The position numbers and the translations under genes were made by a program. This document shows positions 43,194-54,717 of a stretch of DNA of 64,000 bases, in pieces (position 1 is the first letter of the stretch; the number at the start of each line of letters is the position of its first letter). This DNA comes from Micromonospora rhizosphaerae (lineage in GTDB: Bacteria > Actinomycetota > Actinomycetes > Mycobacteriales > Micromonosporaceae). The stretch covers positions 6,696,001 to 6,760,000 of the forward strand of contig NZ_FMHV01000002.1 in assembly GCF_900091465.1 (NCBI RefSeq). Reading direction: 5' to 3'. The notes below the pieces were generated by a model. It worked only from the letters and a program-made list of their open reading frames with translations, made no database searches and had not been told where the DNA came from.

Positions 43194-43481
43194 CGCGCTC
43201 ACCCTCCCGGTCCAGCCGCTCCCGCCGCGGTCGCATCGGCGCGCACCCCGCGGGCAGCGGGGAACCACACCGACGCCGGCCGGATCACCGACGTCCGTTG
43301 CGCCAATCGTCCCTGATCGGACGTCGGATTGCACGTACTAATCCGGTCCGGGGTCAGAGTCCGGAAGCTTTAGCCGCCCATGCCAAGATGACCGGTTCCG
43401 TCGGATTGATCACCGCCCGGTGCTCGGACGGCCTGGTGGGTCGGCGGTCGTCCGCCGCGCGCCGTGCGGTACGAAAGCAGG

Positions 43482-44540
43482 GTGAGTGCCGCTGCCGACC
43501 TGATGTTCCTCGCCCTGCCCGCCGCAGCCGATCCGAGCCCGGCACCGTCCGCCGACTGCCGGACGGATGCCTGGTGCAAGAACGTCTTCGAGCTGACCAA
43601 CTCGGTCTGGTTCGCCGAGGGCAGCTACTGGATCGTGCTGAAGCCGCTGCGGATCGTGCTGATCCTGCTGCTCGCCATGGCCGCCCGGTGGGCCTTGCAC
43701 CGGACGATCAACCGGCTGGTCCGCACCACCACCGAGGGCGCGGTGCCGACCATGCTCCGGCCGCTGCGCGAACGGATCCCCAGCGCCACGCTCGACCCGG
43801 AGCAGTTCGTGCCGGAGCGCCGGCGGCAGCGGGCCGAGGCGATCGGGTCGGTGCTGCGCAGCCTGGTCACCGCCTTCGTCTTCGGCATCGCGCTGCTGAT
43901 GATGCTGAAGGAGTTCAGCTTCGACCTGGCCCCGCTGCTGGCCAGCGCCGGCATCGCCGGCGTGGCGCTCGGCTTCGGCGCGCAGAGCCTGGTCAAGGAC
44001 CTGATCGCCGGCCTGTTCATGCTGATCGAGGACCAGTACGGGGTCGGTGACACCGTCGACCTGGGCGAGGCGACCGGCGTGGTGGAGTCGGTCGGCCTGC
44101 GGGTCACCACCGTCCGGGACGGGCGGGGGGTGCTCTGGTACATCCGCAATGGCGAGATCGTCCGGGTCGGCAACAAGAGCCAGGGTTGGGCGCTCGTCGT
44201 GGTCGACCTGCCGATCGGGTTCGCCGGCACGGAGGAGGCGACCGCGGTGCTGCGAACGGCGGCGGCCTCGGTGACGCTGGACCCGGAACTGGCTCCGCAG
44301 ATCGTCGAGGAGCCCGAGGTGCTCGGCGTTGAACAGATGACCGTGGACGGCGCGGTGATCCGGACGGTGGTCAAGACGACCGCCGACGGGCAGTTCGCCG
44401 TCGGCCGGGAACTGCGCCGCCGGCTCGCCGAGGCGCTGGAGAACTCGGGCATCACCGCCCGGATCGCGGCCGCCCGGCTCTACGCGGCGCCGACCCGGGC
44501 TCCGGCTCCCGGCGAGACCGGCGCCGGCGGCGCCACCTGA
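43482..44540 (+). CDS. MscS-type mechanosensitive channel family protein
   Basis: 352 residues from GTG 43482; ATG 43503 is possible. Three hydrophobic helices: WIVLKPLRIVLILLLAMAAR, VLRSLVTAFVFGIALLMMLK and the pore helix APLLASAGIAGVALGFGAQS, directly followed by LVKDLIAGLFMLIEDQYGVG and DTVDLGEATGVVESVGLRVT, the MscS beta domain. It likely releases solutes on hypo-osmotic shock. It lies between the HNH and transporter genes on backbone DNA. Confidence 0.9.
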   Translation: MSAAADLMFLALPAAADPSPAPSADCRTDAWCKNVFELTNSVWFAEGSYWIVLKPLRIVLILLLAMAARWALHRTINRLVRTTTEGAVPTMLRPLRERIPSATLDPEQFVPERRRQRAEAIGSVLRSLVTAFVFGIALLMMLKEFSFDLAPLLASAGIAGVALGFGAQSLVKDLIAGLFMLIEDQYGVGDTVDLGEATGVVESVGLRVTTVRDGRGVLWYIRNGEIVRVGNKSQGWALVVVDLPIGFAGTEEATAVLRTAAASVTLDPELAPQIVEEPEVLGVEQMTVDGAVIRTVVKTTADGQFAVGRELRRRLAEALENSGITARIAAARLYAAPTRAPAPGETGAGGAT

Positions 44541-44689
44541 GCGTGGGAGACCGGTCGCGTCAGGACGGACGATTTCGGGGGTCGCGCGCCGCGCGGCCCC
44601 TCGGGTATCGTCCGTTCGTTCAGTCGGAGATGCGACGATCAATACGTTCACCCTAGCCAGTTGTCGGACGATCGGGCAGAATCCGGTGA

Positions 44690-44713
44690 AGCACGCTCCC
44701 CTGGGAGCGTGCT
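44690..44713. terminator. Hairpin between the mscS-like and MFS genes
   Basis: AGCACGCTCC (44690-44699), CCTG loop, GGAGCGTGCT (44704-44713): perfect 10-base arms, followed by CGTGTCC without a U tract. It could end the upstream transcript 150 bases after its stop or act as a leader structure for the transporter gene. Confidence 0.5.
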
Positions 44714-44797
44714 CGTGTCCTCGCTGATCCGTAGATCTGACGACGGTTCCCGGGCAGGTCGTCACGAGTGGCCGCCCTGGGGACGATGGAGGCGACG

Positions 44798-46183
44798 GTG
44801 TCCGACGAGCGACCCGGCCGGGAGGGGCCAGCCACCTTCCGTGAAGTGTTCGCCCAGGTCGAATATCGCGCCGTCTTCACCGCCAGCGCCTTGTCCTGGA
44901 TCGGCGACTACCTCGCCAAGGCCGCGGTCACCGTCCTGGTCTACCAGCAGACCAAGTCGGTAGCGCTCTCCGCCGCCGCGTTCGCGGTCAGCTACCTGCC
45001 CTGGCTGGTCGGCGGCCCGCTGCTCGCCACCCTAGCGGAACGGCACCGGTACCGGCAGGTCATGGTGACCTGCGACCTGGTCCGGATGGCGCTGATGATG
45101 CTGGTCGCCATTCCCGGCAATCCGCCCTGGGTGATCCTCGCCCTGCTCTTCGCCAGCACGCTGGCCAACCCGCCGAGCCAGGCCGCCCGGTCCGCGCTGA
45201 TGCCGCTCATCCTCCCCGGCGACCGCGTGGTGGTCGGCCTCTCGCTCAACGCCAGCACCGGCCAGGCCGCCCAGGTGGTCGGCTACCTGCTGGGCGCGGC
45301 GATCGCCGCGGTCAACCCCACCGCCGCGCTGCTGATCAACGCGGCCACCTTCGCCGCTTCGGCCCTCCTGGTCCGGCTGGGCGTCCGGGACCGGCCGCCC
45401 GCGATGACCGCCGCGCACCGCAGCCACCTGCTACGGGAGACCGGGCAGGGATTTCAGATCGTCTTCTGCCGGCCGGTCCTGCGGGCCATCGCCGTGCTGG
45501 TGTTCAGTGCGATGCTCTTCTCCATCGTGCCGGAGGGACTCGCCGCCGCCTGGGCCGCCAAGCGGGCCGGGGACGGCATGGACACGGGCGTCGCGCAGGC
45601 CGTCATCATGGCCGCCAACCCGGTCGGCTTCATTCTCGGCGGGCTGCTGGTCGGCCGGGCGGTCGCTCCCGCCCGCCGGCTGGCGCTGATGCGGCCGCTG
45701 GCGGTCGCCGCCCCGGCGGTGCTGGTCCCCGCGCTGCTCGACCCGCCGCCGCTGGTGGTGGCGGTGCTCGCCGCCGCCTGCGGCTTCGCCGTCGCCGGGC
45801 TGCTGCCGGTGGCCAACGGCCTCTTCGTCCGCGCCCTGCCCGACGGCTACCGCGCTCGGGCGTTCGGCGTGATGGCCAGCGGGATGCAGATCATCCAGGG
45901 CCTCGCGGTGCTGGTCACCGGGGTGCTCGCCCAGCGGTTCTCCATCCCGCTGGTGGTGGGGGCGTGGAGCGCCGCCGGCGTCGTGCTGATGACGGCGGCG
46001 GCCCTGAGCTGGCCGAGCAGGGAGACGGTGGACGCCGCCATCGAGGCCGCCGAGCGGGCCAACGCGACCGCCGAGGCCGCGCCGGGCGGCCGCCGGCCCC
46101 GTACGTCGGTCCAGCCGGCCAGGCCGGCCGCGGTGGACGAGCGGCCCGGGGATCGGGGCCGTCCCAGCCACGCTGTGACCTGA
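44798..46183 (+). CDS. Major facilitator superfamily transporter
   Basis: 461 residues from GTG 44798, chosen for the GGAGG 6 bases ahead; GTG 44768 and ATG 44786 are in frame upstream. After a soluble start (TFREVFAQVEYRAVFTASAL) some ten to twelve helices follow, for example FAVSYLPWLVGGPLLATLAE with the short cytoplasmic RHRYRQVMV loop. It is of the EntS-like drug or siderophore exporter type. The last 45 residues are hydrophilic (GGRRPRTSVQPARPAAV). Substrate unknown. Confidence 0.87.
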   Translation: MSDERPGREGPATFREVFAQVEYRAVFTASALSWIGDYLAKAAVTVLVYQQTKSVALSAAAFAVSYLPWLVGGPLLATLAERHRYRQVMVTCDLVRMALMMLVAIPGNPPWVILALLFASTLANPPSQAARSALMPLILPGDRVVVGLSLNASTGQAAQVVGYLLGAAIAAVNPTAALLINAATFAASALLVRLGVRDRPPAMTAAHRSHLLRETGQGFQIVFCRPVLRAIAVLVFSAMLFSIVPEGLAAAWAAKRAGDGMDTGVAQAVIMAANPVGFILGGLLVGRAVAPARRLALMRPLAVAAPAVLVPALLDPPPLVVAVLAAACGFAVAGLLPVANGLFVRALPDGYRARAFGVMASGMQIIQGLAVLVTGVLAQRFSIPLVVGAWSAAGVVLMTAAALSWPSRETVDAAIEAAERANATAEAAPGGRRPRTSVQPARPAAVDERPGDRGRPSHAVT

Positions 46184-46245
46184 TCGCCAGTTCATCCGGC
46201 GGTGGGCCCCGGCCGTCCCGCGGCCGCACCTGGCAGGATGGAACG

Positions 46246-46665
46246 GTGACTTCCCCAGGTGACTCCGACCGGCCGGTGACCCTCTTCGAGGCGGTCGGCG
46301 GCGAACCCACCTTCCGCAAGCTGGTGGACGAGTTCTACGCCGGCGTCGCCACCGACCCGCTGCTGCGACCGATGTACCCGGAGGAGGACCTCGGCCCCGC
46401 TGCGGACCGGTTGACCCTCTTTCTGATGCAGTACTGGGGCGGCCCGAACACCTACTCGGCGCAGCGCGGCCATCCCCGGCTGCGGATCCGGCACGCGCCC
46501 TTCCGGATCGGCGCCGCCGAGCGGGACGCCTGGCTGCACCACATGCGGCGCGCGGTCGACCGGCTCGACCTGCCGCCGGAGATCGCCACGGCGCTCTGGA
46601 ACTACCTGGAGCGGGCGGCGTACTTCATGGTCAACGTCGTGGAGGACCCGGCCGCCGGCGCCTGA
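46246..46665 (+). CDS. glbO: Truncated haemoglobin, group II (GlbO)
   Basis: 139 residues from GTG 46246. 2-on-2 globin with TLFEAVGGEPTFRKLVDEFY, DPLLRPMYPEEDLGPAADRL, WGGPNTYSAQRGHPRLRIRH with the proximal His, and the group II Trp in AAERDAWLHHMRRAV. It binds O2 tightly and is thought to aid respiration or NO handling. Position beside HNH, thioesterase and ABC-F genes matches the M. tuberculosis glbO region. Confidence 0.94.
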   Translation: MTSPGDSDRPVTLFEAVGGEPTFRKLVDEFYAGVATDPLLRPMYPEEDLGPAADRLTLFLMQYWGGPNTYSAQRGHPRLRIRHAPFRIGAAERDAWLHHMRRAVDRLDLPPEIATALWNYLERAAYFMVNVVEDPAAGA

Positions 46666-46715
46666 CGGCCGCGGCCGCGCCGCGCGGCCGGGACCTGCGA
46701 CCCGGTCGACGCAGT

Positions 46716-47303
46716 TCAGAGCAGCGCGCCCTCATCGTGCAACCAGTCCACGAAGCTGGTGGCGACCGCCGCGCCGCAGTCGAGCATCTCGACCAGCAGC
46801 GCGTCGTGCGTGCCGGCGCCGAGCGGCACCTGCAGCTCGGCGTAGATCGGCAGCTGGCCGCGCTCGGTCGGGTCGCCGATGTAGGCCTTGCAGAACCGCC
46901 GGGTGTGGTTCCACTCATTGACCACCCGGTAGGCCCGGTCGGCCCAGTCCGGCGGGACGGTGGCATGTGGACGGGCCCGCATCACCAGGATCTCGTCCTC
47001 CGGCCCCTCGAGGGTGACCAGCACCGCGTGCCGCTCCCACATGGCCAGCAGGTTGCCGTCGCCGTCAGCCAGGTAACGCACGTCGAGCAGATCGAGGGCG
47101 TCGCAGACCCGGCGGAGGGTGACCGGGGCGACGGTGACCGGCATTTCCGCGATCACGGGCCGCTCGGCGGCCGGCGCATCGTCGTCCCCCGGCTGGCGGG
47201 GGGCCGGTGGTCCGACCCGGACGGTGCCATCCACTGTGATCCCGCTTCGACATTCCGGATCGCCGCCACCGGCGGCACCTGGGCGCCATGACCACCACGG
47301 CAT
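46716..47303 (-). CDS. YbjN domain-containing protein
   Basis: 195 residues if ATG 47303 is used; homology begins only near residue 50, so a later start is possible. The YbjN fold is visible: VTLRRVCDALDLLDVRYLAD, LLAMWERHAVLVTLEGPEDE and RVVNEWNHTRRFCKAYIGD with the conserved N-E-W-N. The family is a putative chaperone-like or sensory fold of unclear role. It converges with glbO; the gene upstream on this strand is separated by a small inverted repeat. Confidence 0.82.
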   Translation of the reverse strand: MPWWSWRPGAAGGGDPECRSGITVDGTVRVGPPAPRQPGDDDAPAAERPVIAEMPVTVAPVTLRRVCDALDLLDVRYLADGDGNLLAMWERHAVLVTLEGPEDEILVMRARPHATVPPDWADRAYRVVNEWNHTRRFCKAYIGDPTERGQLPIYAELQVPLGAGTHDALLVEMLDCGAAVATSFVDWLHDEGALL

Positions 47304-47326
47304 CGCTCGCGCACCTCACTCCCCAG

Positions 47327-47358
47327 CGGATCCAATCGCCTACGGTGCGTTGGATCCG
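47327..47358. terminator. Inverted repeat upstream of the YbjN gene
   Basis: CGGATCCAA (47327-47335) and TTGGATCCG (47350-47358), perfect 9-base arms with a 14-base loop. It lies 77 bases beyond the stop of the minus-strand gene at 47435; weak terminator or an operator for the YbjN gene. Confidence 0.4.
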
Positions 47359-47434
47359 AGGATGGACGGTACCCGGACAGCCGGATTGAAGCATCCCCCC
47401 AACGGCCGCCCCAGCCCGGAAGAATGATCCAGGG

Positions 47435-48109
47435 TCATCCGTTCGGACGACCGGTGCCGGGCTTGAGGGAGAACTCCTGGACCTTCCGCGACCATGCGGC
47501 TCCGTACGGCCCGACCAGGCCGACCCATCGGCCCGCGACGCGCACCTGGACGTGGCCGGGGCCGAGGAAGCCCATCCGGACCAGCCCCTGCACCAACCGC
47601 TGCGGCACCTCGACCGGGGTGTCCGGCGAGTCGTCCGGGGTGACCACCACGGCGACGTGGTCGAGCAGGGCGTCCCGCAGCGCCCGCTGGCCCACCGCGC
47701 GCCCCCCCACGCCGCGGGTGGCCGCCTCGCGCAGGGTGCCGGCCGCCGCCCTGGCGATCCGGCGCAGCTCGTCGGCCGGCAGCGTCTCCACCAGGCGGCT
47801 CGCGATCGGCGGGAGCGGCCAGCGCCACCGGTCGTCCCGCCGGGGCGGCAGCCCACCCTCCTCGAGCTCGGCGAGGAGCTCGGCCGCCCCGACGGTCACG
47901 TCGCCGGGGGCGACCCCGGGAACCGTGCGGACCACGAGCACGTCCCAGGGCAGCCGGGCCCAGAGCGCCGTACGGCCCGGGCCAGGCTCCGGACGGAGCC
48001 GGACCACCGTGGCGGGGTCGAGCCGGACCAGCCGGGCCAGGAAGGCGCCCGCGTCGGCCACCCCGTCCAGCCCGTGCCCGTCGGCCCGGGCGTCCACGGC
48101 CCCGCTCAT
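47435..48109 (-). CDS. Conserved protein of unknown function
   Basis: 224 residues from ATG 48109, overlapping the thioesterase stop by ATGA. The sequence is rich in Arg and Leu with LARLVRLDPATVVRLRP, WARLPWDVLVVRTVPG, ALRDALLDHVAVVVTP and ending VGPYGAAWSRKVQEFSLKPG. I do not recognise a fold. Its tight coupling to the thioesterase and position next to ettA suggest a housekeeping gene of this family of actinobacteria. Confidence 0.75.
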   Translation of the reverse strand: MSGAVDARADGHGLDGVADAGAFLARLVRLDPATVVRLRPEPGPGRTALWARLPWDVLVVRTVPGVAPGDVTVGAAELLAELEEGGLPPRRDDRWRWPLPPIASRLVETLPADELRRIARAAAGTLREAATRGVGGRAVGQRALRDALLDHVAVVVTPDDSPDTPVEVPQRLVQGLVRMGFLGPGHVQVRVAGRWVGLVGPYGAAWSRKVQEFSLKPGTGRPNG

Positions 48110-48552
48110 ATCGAAGCCCCTCCGGGGGCGTACTGGAGCAGGAAGTTCCGCTCCTCCGGGCTGATCCGCCGGGGCGTCTGCCGGGTGAGGTCGAACGGAA
48201 CGAGCACCGAGCGGGCCCGGCTGGCCAGCACCTCGCCGTCGTACAGCTCGTAGGCGACGGTGAACGAGGCGGCCCGGATCTCCTCCACCCAGAGCTCGAT
48301 GCGGACGGTCGGGGCCGTCTCCGCGGTGGCCCGGCCGAGCGCGTAGTCGACCGGGCGCAGGTAGTCGACCTCGTGCCGACGAATGACCACCCCGTCGGCG
48401 AACGAGCCAACGCCCCACGCCCGGCCGCCGGCGAACATCAACGCCACCCGCGCCTCCTCGTACAGGGTGAGGAAGCGCGAGTTGTTGACGTGGCCGTACG
48501 CGTCCAGGTCGGACCAGCGCAGCGTGCAGTGGTAGACGAACCGGTCAGACAC
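48106..48552 (-). CDS. Hotdog-fold acyl-CoA thioesterase
   Basis: 148 residues, 4HBT type. The active-site segment is RWSDLDAYGHVNNSRFLTLY with the catalytic Asp (D-x-x-G-H-V-N-N). HEVDYLRPVDYALG and AYELYDGEVLASRARSVLVP complete the fold. It cleaves acyl-CoA thioesters; chain preference is unknown. In M. tuberculosis the equivalent (Rv2475c) also lies between glbO and the ABC-F gene. It is downstream of ettA by 13 bases. Confidence 0.9.
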   Translation of the reverse strand: MSDRFVYHCTLRWSDLDAYGHVNNSRFLTLYEEARVALMFAGGRAWGVGSFADGVVIRRHEVDYLRPVDYALGRATAETAPTVRIELWVEEIRAASFTVAYELYDGEVLASRARSVLVPFDLTRQTPRRISPEERNFLLQYAPGGASI

Positions 48553-48565
48553 GGATCAGCACCGG

Positions 48566-50242
<1,677 letters not shown>

Positions 50243-50541
50243 GGTGCGGGCTACCTCCGTAGGTTGCGACTGGGGGCGTACGGGCGCGGACTCCGGCTTC
50301 CGACCACCGCCGCCGGCCGGGGCCGGCCGCGCACGCCAGCGTCAATCCTGACAGGTACGCCGCGCTCCGCCCACATCACCCCGCCGAGCGGGACCAGCCA
50401 CCAGGGTTTATCGACAAGATCACACCCCGGGTTCGGCGGGCGTGGGACGGGTAGGTAACTCCGTCACGGGGCCGCAGACGCCGCAGCTACGCTCAGTACG
50501 CTCATTGCGGTGGACTCGTCAGCATTCGGAGGTGGCCGATC

Positions 50542-51942
50542 GTGACCGTCCGTAGCTCCTTTGTCGTAGTGGCGAACCGACTGCCGGTCGACGAGGTGAG
50601 CACACCCGAAGGACGGCAGTGGCGGCGGAGCCCCGGCGGGCTGGTCACCGCGCTGCACCCCGTCCTCGCCGAGCACCAGGGCACCTGGGTCGGCTGGGCG
50701 GGCGGCACCGGCGCCGCACCCGAGCCGTTCGATCTTGAAGGGATCCGGCTGCACCCGGTGCCGCTGAGCGCCGAGGAGCTTGAGCGCTACTACGAGGGTC
50801 AGTCCAACGCCACCATCTGGCCGCTCTACCACGACGCGGTGGAGACCCCCGCCTACAAGCGCCGCTGGCGCGAGGCGTACCGGCTGGTCAACGCCCGGTT
50901 CGCGGAGGCCGCGGCGGACGTCGCGGCAGAGGGGGCGACGGTCTGGGTACAGGACTACCAGCTCCAACTGGTCCCGGCGATGCTCCGGGAGCTCCGGCCG
51001 GACCTGCGGATCGGCTTCTTCCTGCACATCCCGTTCCCGCCGATCGAGCTGTTCATGCAGATGCCGTTCCGCACCGAGATCCTGCGCGGCCTGCTCGGCG
51101 CCGACCTGGTCGGCTTCCAGCAGCGGCTCGCCGCGCAGAACTTCGTCCGGCTGGCGCGGCACCTGCTCGGCCTGCGGTACCAGGGGCAGATGATCCAGGT
51201 AGACGGCCGTCAGGTGAAGGCCGGCGCCTTCCCCATCTCCATCGACACCAAGGAGATGGAGCGGATGGCGGCCGATCCGACGATCCAGGCCCGGGCCAAG
51301 CAGATCCGCGAGGAGCTGGGCAATCCGAGGACGATCATCCTGGGCGTCGACCGGCTCGACTACACCAAGGGCATCGAACTCCGGCTCAAGGCCTTCCGCG
51401 AGCTCCTGGCTGACGGAAAGTTGACAGTCCCGGACGCGGTTATGGTGCAGGTCGCCACCCCGAGCCGCGAGCGGGTGGAGCACTACCAGGCGCTTCGCGT
51501 CAAGGTGGAACGGGAAGTTGGTCGGATTAATGGCGAATTCGGACGGGTCGGGGTGCCCGCAGTGCATTATCTGCATCAGTCGTACAGTCGCTCCGAACTG
51601 GCCGCGATGTACGCCGCGGCCGACGTGATGATGGTGACCCCCCTGCGAGACGGAATGAATCTGGTGGCCAAGGAGTACGTCGCATCGCGCGCCGACCAGG
51701 GCGGCGCCCTCGTGCTCAGTGAATTCGCCGGCGCCGCGACGGAGCTGCGTCAGGCCTTCCTGTGCAACCCGCACGACCCCGACGCGGTCAAGGAGGCGCT
51801 GTTGCGCGCCGTGCACGTGGAGAAACCCGAGGCCCGCCGCCGGATGCGAATAATGCAGCGCCACTTGCGCAGCCACGACGTGGGGCACTGGGCCAAGTCC
51901 TTCCTGACCGAACTCGGCGTGCCCGAAGCGGAGGCCGCGTGA
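50542..51942 (+). CDS. otsA: Trehalose-6-phosphate synthase
   Basis: 466 residues. GT20 landmarks: [78 protein letters not shown] and [19 protein letters not shown]. It condenses glucose 6-phosphate with a nucleotide glucose. It ends in a GTGA overlap with a gene that carries the matching phosphatase, so substrate hand-over and stoichiometric expression are likely. Confidence 0.96.
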   Translation: MTVRSSFVVVANRLPVDEVSTPEGRQWRRSPGGLVTALHPVLAEHQGTWVGWAGGTGAAPEPFDLEGIRLHPVPLSAEELERYYEGQSNATIWPLYHDAVETPAYKRRWREAYRLVNARFAEAAADVAAEGATVWVQDYQLQLVPAMLRELRPDLRIGFFLHIPFPPIELFMQMPFRTEILRGLLGADLVGFQQRLAAQNFVRLARHLLGLRYQGQMIQVDGRQVKAGAFPISIDTKEMERMAADPTIQARAKQIREELGNPRTIILGVDRLDYTKGIELRLKAFRELLADGKLTVPDAVMVQVATPSRERVEHYQALRVKVEREVGRINGEFGRVGVPAVHYLHQSYSRSELAAMYAAADVMMVTPLRDGMNLVAKEYVASRADQGGALVLSEFAGAATELRQAFLCNPHDPDAVKEALLRAVHVEKPEARRRMRIMQRHLRSHDVGHWAKSFLTELGVPEAEAA

Positions 51943-54533
51943 CCGCCCCCACCACCCGACGCGACGGCGTGCTGGACCCCGAGCTGCGCGCCGCGATCGG
52001 CCGGATCGCCCGGGCCCCCCAGCTCCTGGTCGCCTGCGACTACGACGGCACCCTCGCGCCGATCGTCGAGGACCCGACCAAGGCCGTACCGCTGCCCGAA
52101 TCGGTGGCCGCGGTGCGTGCGCTGGCCGCGCTGCCACAGACCAACGTCGCGGTGGTCTCCGGCCGGGCGCTGCGCGACCTGGCCACGCTCTCCCGGCTGC
52201 CCAGCGAGGTGCACCTGGTCGGCAGCCACGGCTCCGAGTTCGACATCGGCTTCGTCGAGCGGCTCTCGCCCGAGCTGATCGCCGTGCGGACCCGGCTGCG
52301 CGACGCGCTGCGCCAGATCGCCGCCGACCACCCCGGGGTACGGCTGGAGCGCAAGCCGGCCAGCGTCGCGGTGCACACCCGCGGGTTGGACCCGGAGGTC
52401 GCCGCCGCGGCGATCGAGGCGGTCCGCAGCGGCCCCGCCACCTGGGACGAGGTCACGGTCACCCAGGGCAAGGAGGTCATCGAGCTGTCGGTGGTGGCTA
52501 CCCACAAGGGCACCGCGCTCGACCAGCTCCGTACGCAGCTGTCCGCCAGCGCGGTGCTCTTCATCGGCGACGACGTCACGGACGAGAACGCGTTCGGCAA
52601 CCTGCACGGCCCCGACGTCGGCATCAAGATCGGTCCTGGCGAGACGAAGGCGGGCTGGCGCGTCGCCGAGCCGATCGAGGCCGCCCGAGCGCTCGGCCTG
52701 CTGCTGGAGACCCGGCGGAACTGGCTCTTCGGCGAGCGGGCGGTGCCGATCGAGCGGCACTCGATGCTGGCCAACGGCCGGACGGTCGCGCTGCTGACCC
52801 CGGACGCCAAGGTCAGCTGGCTCTGCCACCCCAAGCCGGACTCGGCGGCGATCTTCGCCGACCTGGTCGGCGGCAGCCCCGCCGGCCACTTCAGCATCAC
52901 CCCGGAGCGCGGCGGCATCCCGCTCGGGCAGCGCTACCGCTCCGGCACGATGACGGTGGAGACCCGCTGGTCGGGGCTGACCGTCACGGACTGGCTCGAC
53001 CGGCCGTCCAGCGACGCCGTGCCGGAGGGCCCGGCGATCGTCTCCGGCGACTCGACGCTGGTCCGGCTGCTCACCGGCAGGGGCCGGGCGCGCCTGGAGT
53101 TCGCGCCCCGGCCCGAGTTCGGCCAGGTGGCGGTGCAGCTGCAACCGCTCGGCGACGGTCTGCTGGTGCTCGGCTCCAACGACCCGATGGCGCTCTACTC
53201 CCCCGGCGTGGAGTGGGAGGTCACCAGCGACGGAGTGAACGAGGCCGCGACGGCGACGGTGGATCTCTCCGCCACGGGCGGGCAGGTGGTGCTGGAGCTG
53301 CGCTTCGGCACGCAGAGCCTGGAGCACCACCGGCAGCCGGTTCACGAGCGGCAGGCCGCCGCCGAGCAGCCCTGGAAGGACTGGGTGGCCGGGCTGCGGC
53401 TACCCACCACCGCCCGGGAGCTGGTCGCCCGCAGCGCGCTCACCCTGCGCGGGCTCTGCCACGAGGCCACCGGCTCGATCCTGGCCGCCGCGACCACCTC
53501 GCTCCCGGAGGAGCTCGGCGGCGTCCGCAACTGGGACTACCGATACTGCTGGCTGCGGGACGCCGCGCTTACCGCCCGCGCGCTGGTCGACCTCGGCTCG
53601 ACCGAGGAGGCCGAAGGGCTGCTGCGCTGGATCGACGGCGTGGTGGAGCGCACCGGCGGGCACCCGGAGCGGCTGCACCCGCTCTACACGGTGGACGGGT
53701 ACGAGCTGGGCGCCGAGGCGGTGATCGACACCCTGCCCGGATACGCGGGCTCCCGGCCGGTCCGGGTCGGCAACCTGGCCAACCACCAGCTCCAGCTGGA
53801 CGTCTTCGGCCCGGTCGCCGACCTCATCGCGGCCGTGGCCGACGCGCGCGGCTCGGTACGCGGCGAAGAGTGGCGGGTGCTGGAGAACATGGTCGAGGCG
53901 GTCCGCCGCCGCTGGCACGAGCCCGACCACGGCATCTGGGAGGCCCGCCTCCCGCCGCGGCACCACATCTTCTCCAAGGTGATGTGCTGGATGACGGTCG
54001 ATCGGGCGCTGCACGTGGTGCGGCAGCACGGCGGCGAGGACCGGCCCGAGTGGGTGGAGCTGCGCGACCGGATCGGCGCCAACGTGCTGGACTACGGCTG
54101 GCACGAGGAGGCCCAGGCGTACAGCGTCGCGTACGGGCACGAGGACATGGACGCGTCGTCGCTCTGGATCGGCCTGTCCGGGCTGCTCCCCGGCGACGAC
54201 CCGCGCTTCCTGTCGACCGTGCTCAAGATCGAGGCGGACCTGCGCAGCGGGCCGGTCGTCTACCGGTACCACTGGGACGACGGCCTGCCCGGCCGGGAGG
54301 GCGGCTTCCACATCTGCACGGCGTGGCTGATCGAGGCGTACCTGCGCACCGGTCGCCGCACCGACGCCGAGGAGCTGTTCACCCTGATGGTCGACACGGC
54401 CGGGCCGACCGGACTGCTCCCCGAGCAGTACGACCCGCTCGCCGAGCGCGGCCTGGGCAACCACCCGCAGGCGTACAGCCACCTCGGCCTGATCCGCTGC
54501 GCCCTCCTGCTGGACAACATGCTCAAGCAGTGA
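51939..54533 (+). CDS. otsB: Fusion of trehalose-6-phosphate phosphatase (OtsB) and GH15 trehalase/glucoamylase-like domain
   Basis: 864 residues from GTG 51939. Residues 28-260 are an HAD phosphatase: [14 protein letters not shown] with Asp34 and Asp36, [20 protein letters not shown], and [10 protein letters not shown]. After a short link, from about 272 on, a GH15 protein follows: [19 protein letters not shown], then [15 protein letters not shown] at about 527-541 and the catalytic-acid regions [18 protein letters not shown] and [11 protein letters not shown]15 members of this type act on trehalose or glucans. Making and possibly degrading trehalose in one chain is unusual. Confidence 0.92.
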   Translation: MTAPTTRRDGVLDPELRAAIGRIARAPQLLVACDYDGTLAPIVEDPTKAVPLPESVAAVRALAALPQTNVAVVSGRALRDLATLSRLPSEVHLVGSHGSEFDIGFVERLSPELIAVRTRLRDALRQIAADHPGVRLERKPASVAVHTRGLDPEVAAAAIEAVRSGPATWDEVTVTQGKEVIELSVVATHKGTALDQLRTQLSASAVLFIGDDVTDENAFGNLHGPDVGIKIGPGETKAGWRVAEPIEAARALGLLLETRRNWLFGERAVPIERHSMLANGRTVALLTPDAKVSWLCHPKPDSAAIFADLVGGSPAGHFSITPERGGIPLGQRYRSGTMTVETRWSGLTVTDWLDRPSSDAVPEGPAIVSGDSTLVRLLTGRGRARLEFAPRPEFGQVAVQLQPLGDGLLVLGSNDPMALYSPGVEWEVTSDGVNEAATATVDLSATGGQVVLELRFGTQSLEHHRQPVHERQAAAEQPWKDWVAGLRLPTTARELVARSALTLRGLCHEATGSILAAATTSLPEELGGVRNWDYRYCWLRDAALTARALVDLGSTEEAEGLLRWIDGVVERTGGHPERLHPLYTVDGYELGAEAVIDTLPGYAGSRPVRVGNLANHQLQLDVFGPVADLIAAVADARGSVRGEEWRVLENMVEAVRRRWHEPDHGIWEARLPPRHHIFSKVMCWMTVDRALHVVRQHGGEDRPEWVELRDRIGANVLDYGWHEEAQAYSVAYGHEDMDASSLWIGLSGLLPGDDPRFLSTVLKIEADLRSGPVVYRYHWDDGLPGREGGFHICTAWLIEAYLRTGRRTDAEELFTLMVDTAGPTGLLPEQYDPLAERGLGNHPQAYSHLGLIRCALLLDNMLKQ

Positions 54534-54545
54534 CCTGACCAGCGA

Positions 54546-54581
54546 CGACGGCGGCGGGAGACGGGTCTCCCGCCGCCGTCG
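54546..54581. terminator. Terminator after the trehalose operon
   Basis: Perfect 16-base arms (54546-54561 and 54566-54581), CGGG tetraloop, 13 bases after the stop. It also faces the end of the convergent cobA-like gene. Confidence 0.82.
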
Positions 54582-54717
54582 GGTTATCGGCCGTCAGGCC
54601 GTCGGCCCGTTGGCGGTCCCGGCCGGCCGCGGCCCGCTCCCATCCGCCTGCGCCGAACGGCCCGACAGGGAACAGGCGGCGAGGCGGTGCAACAGCGCGC
54701 CCCCGGTCCGGCCGAGA

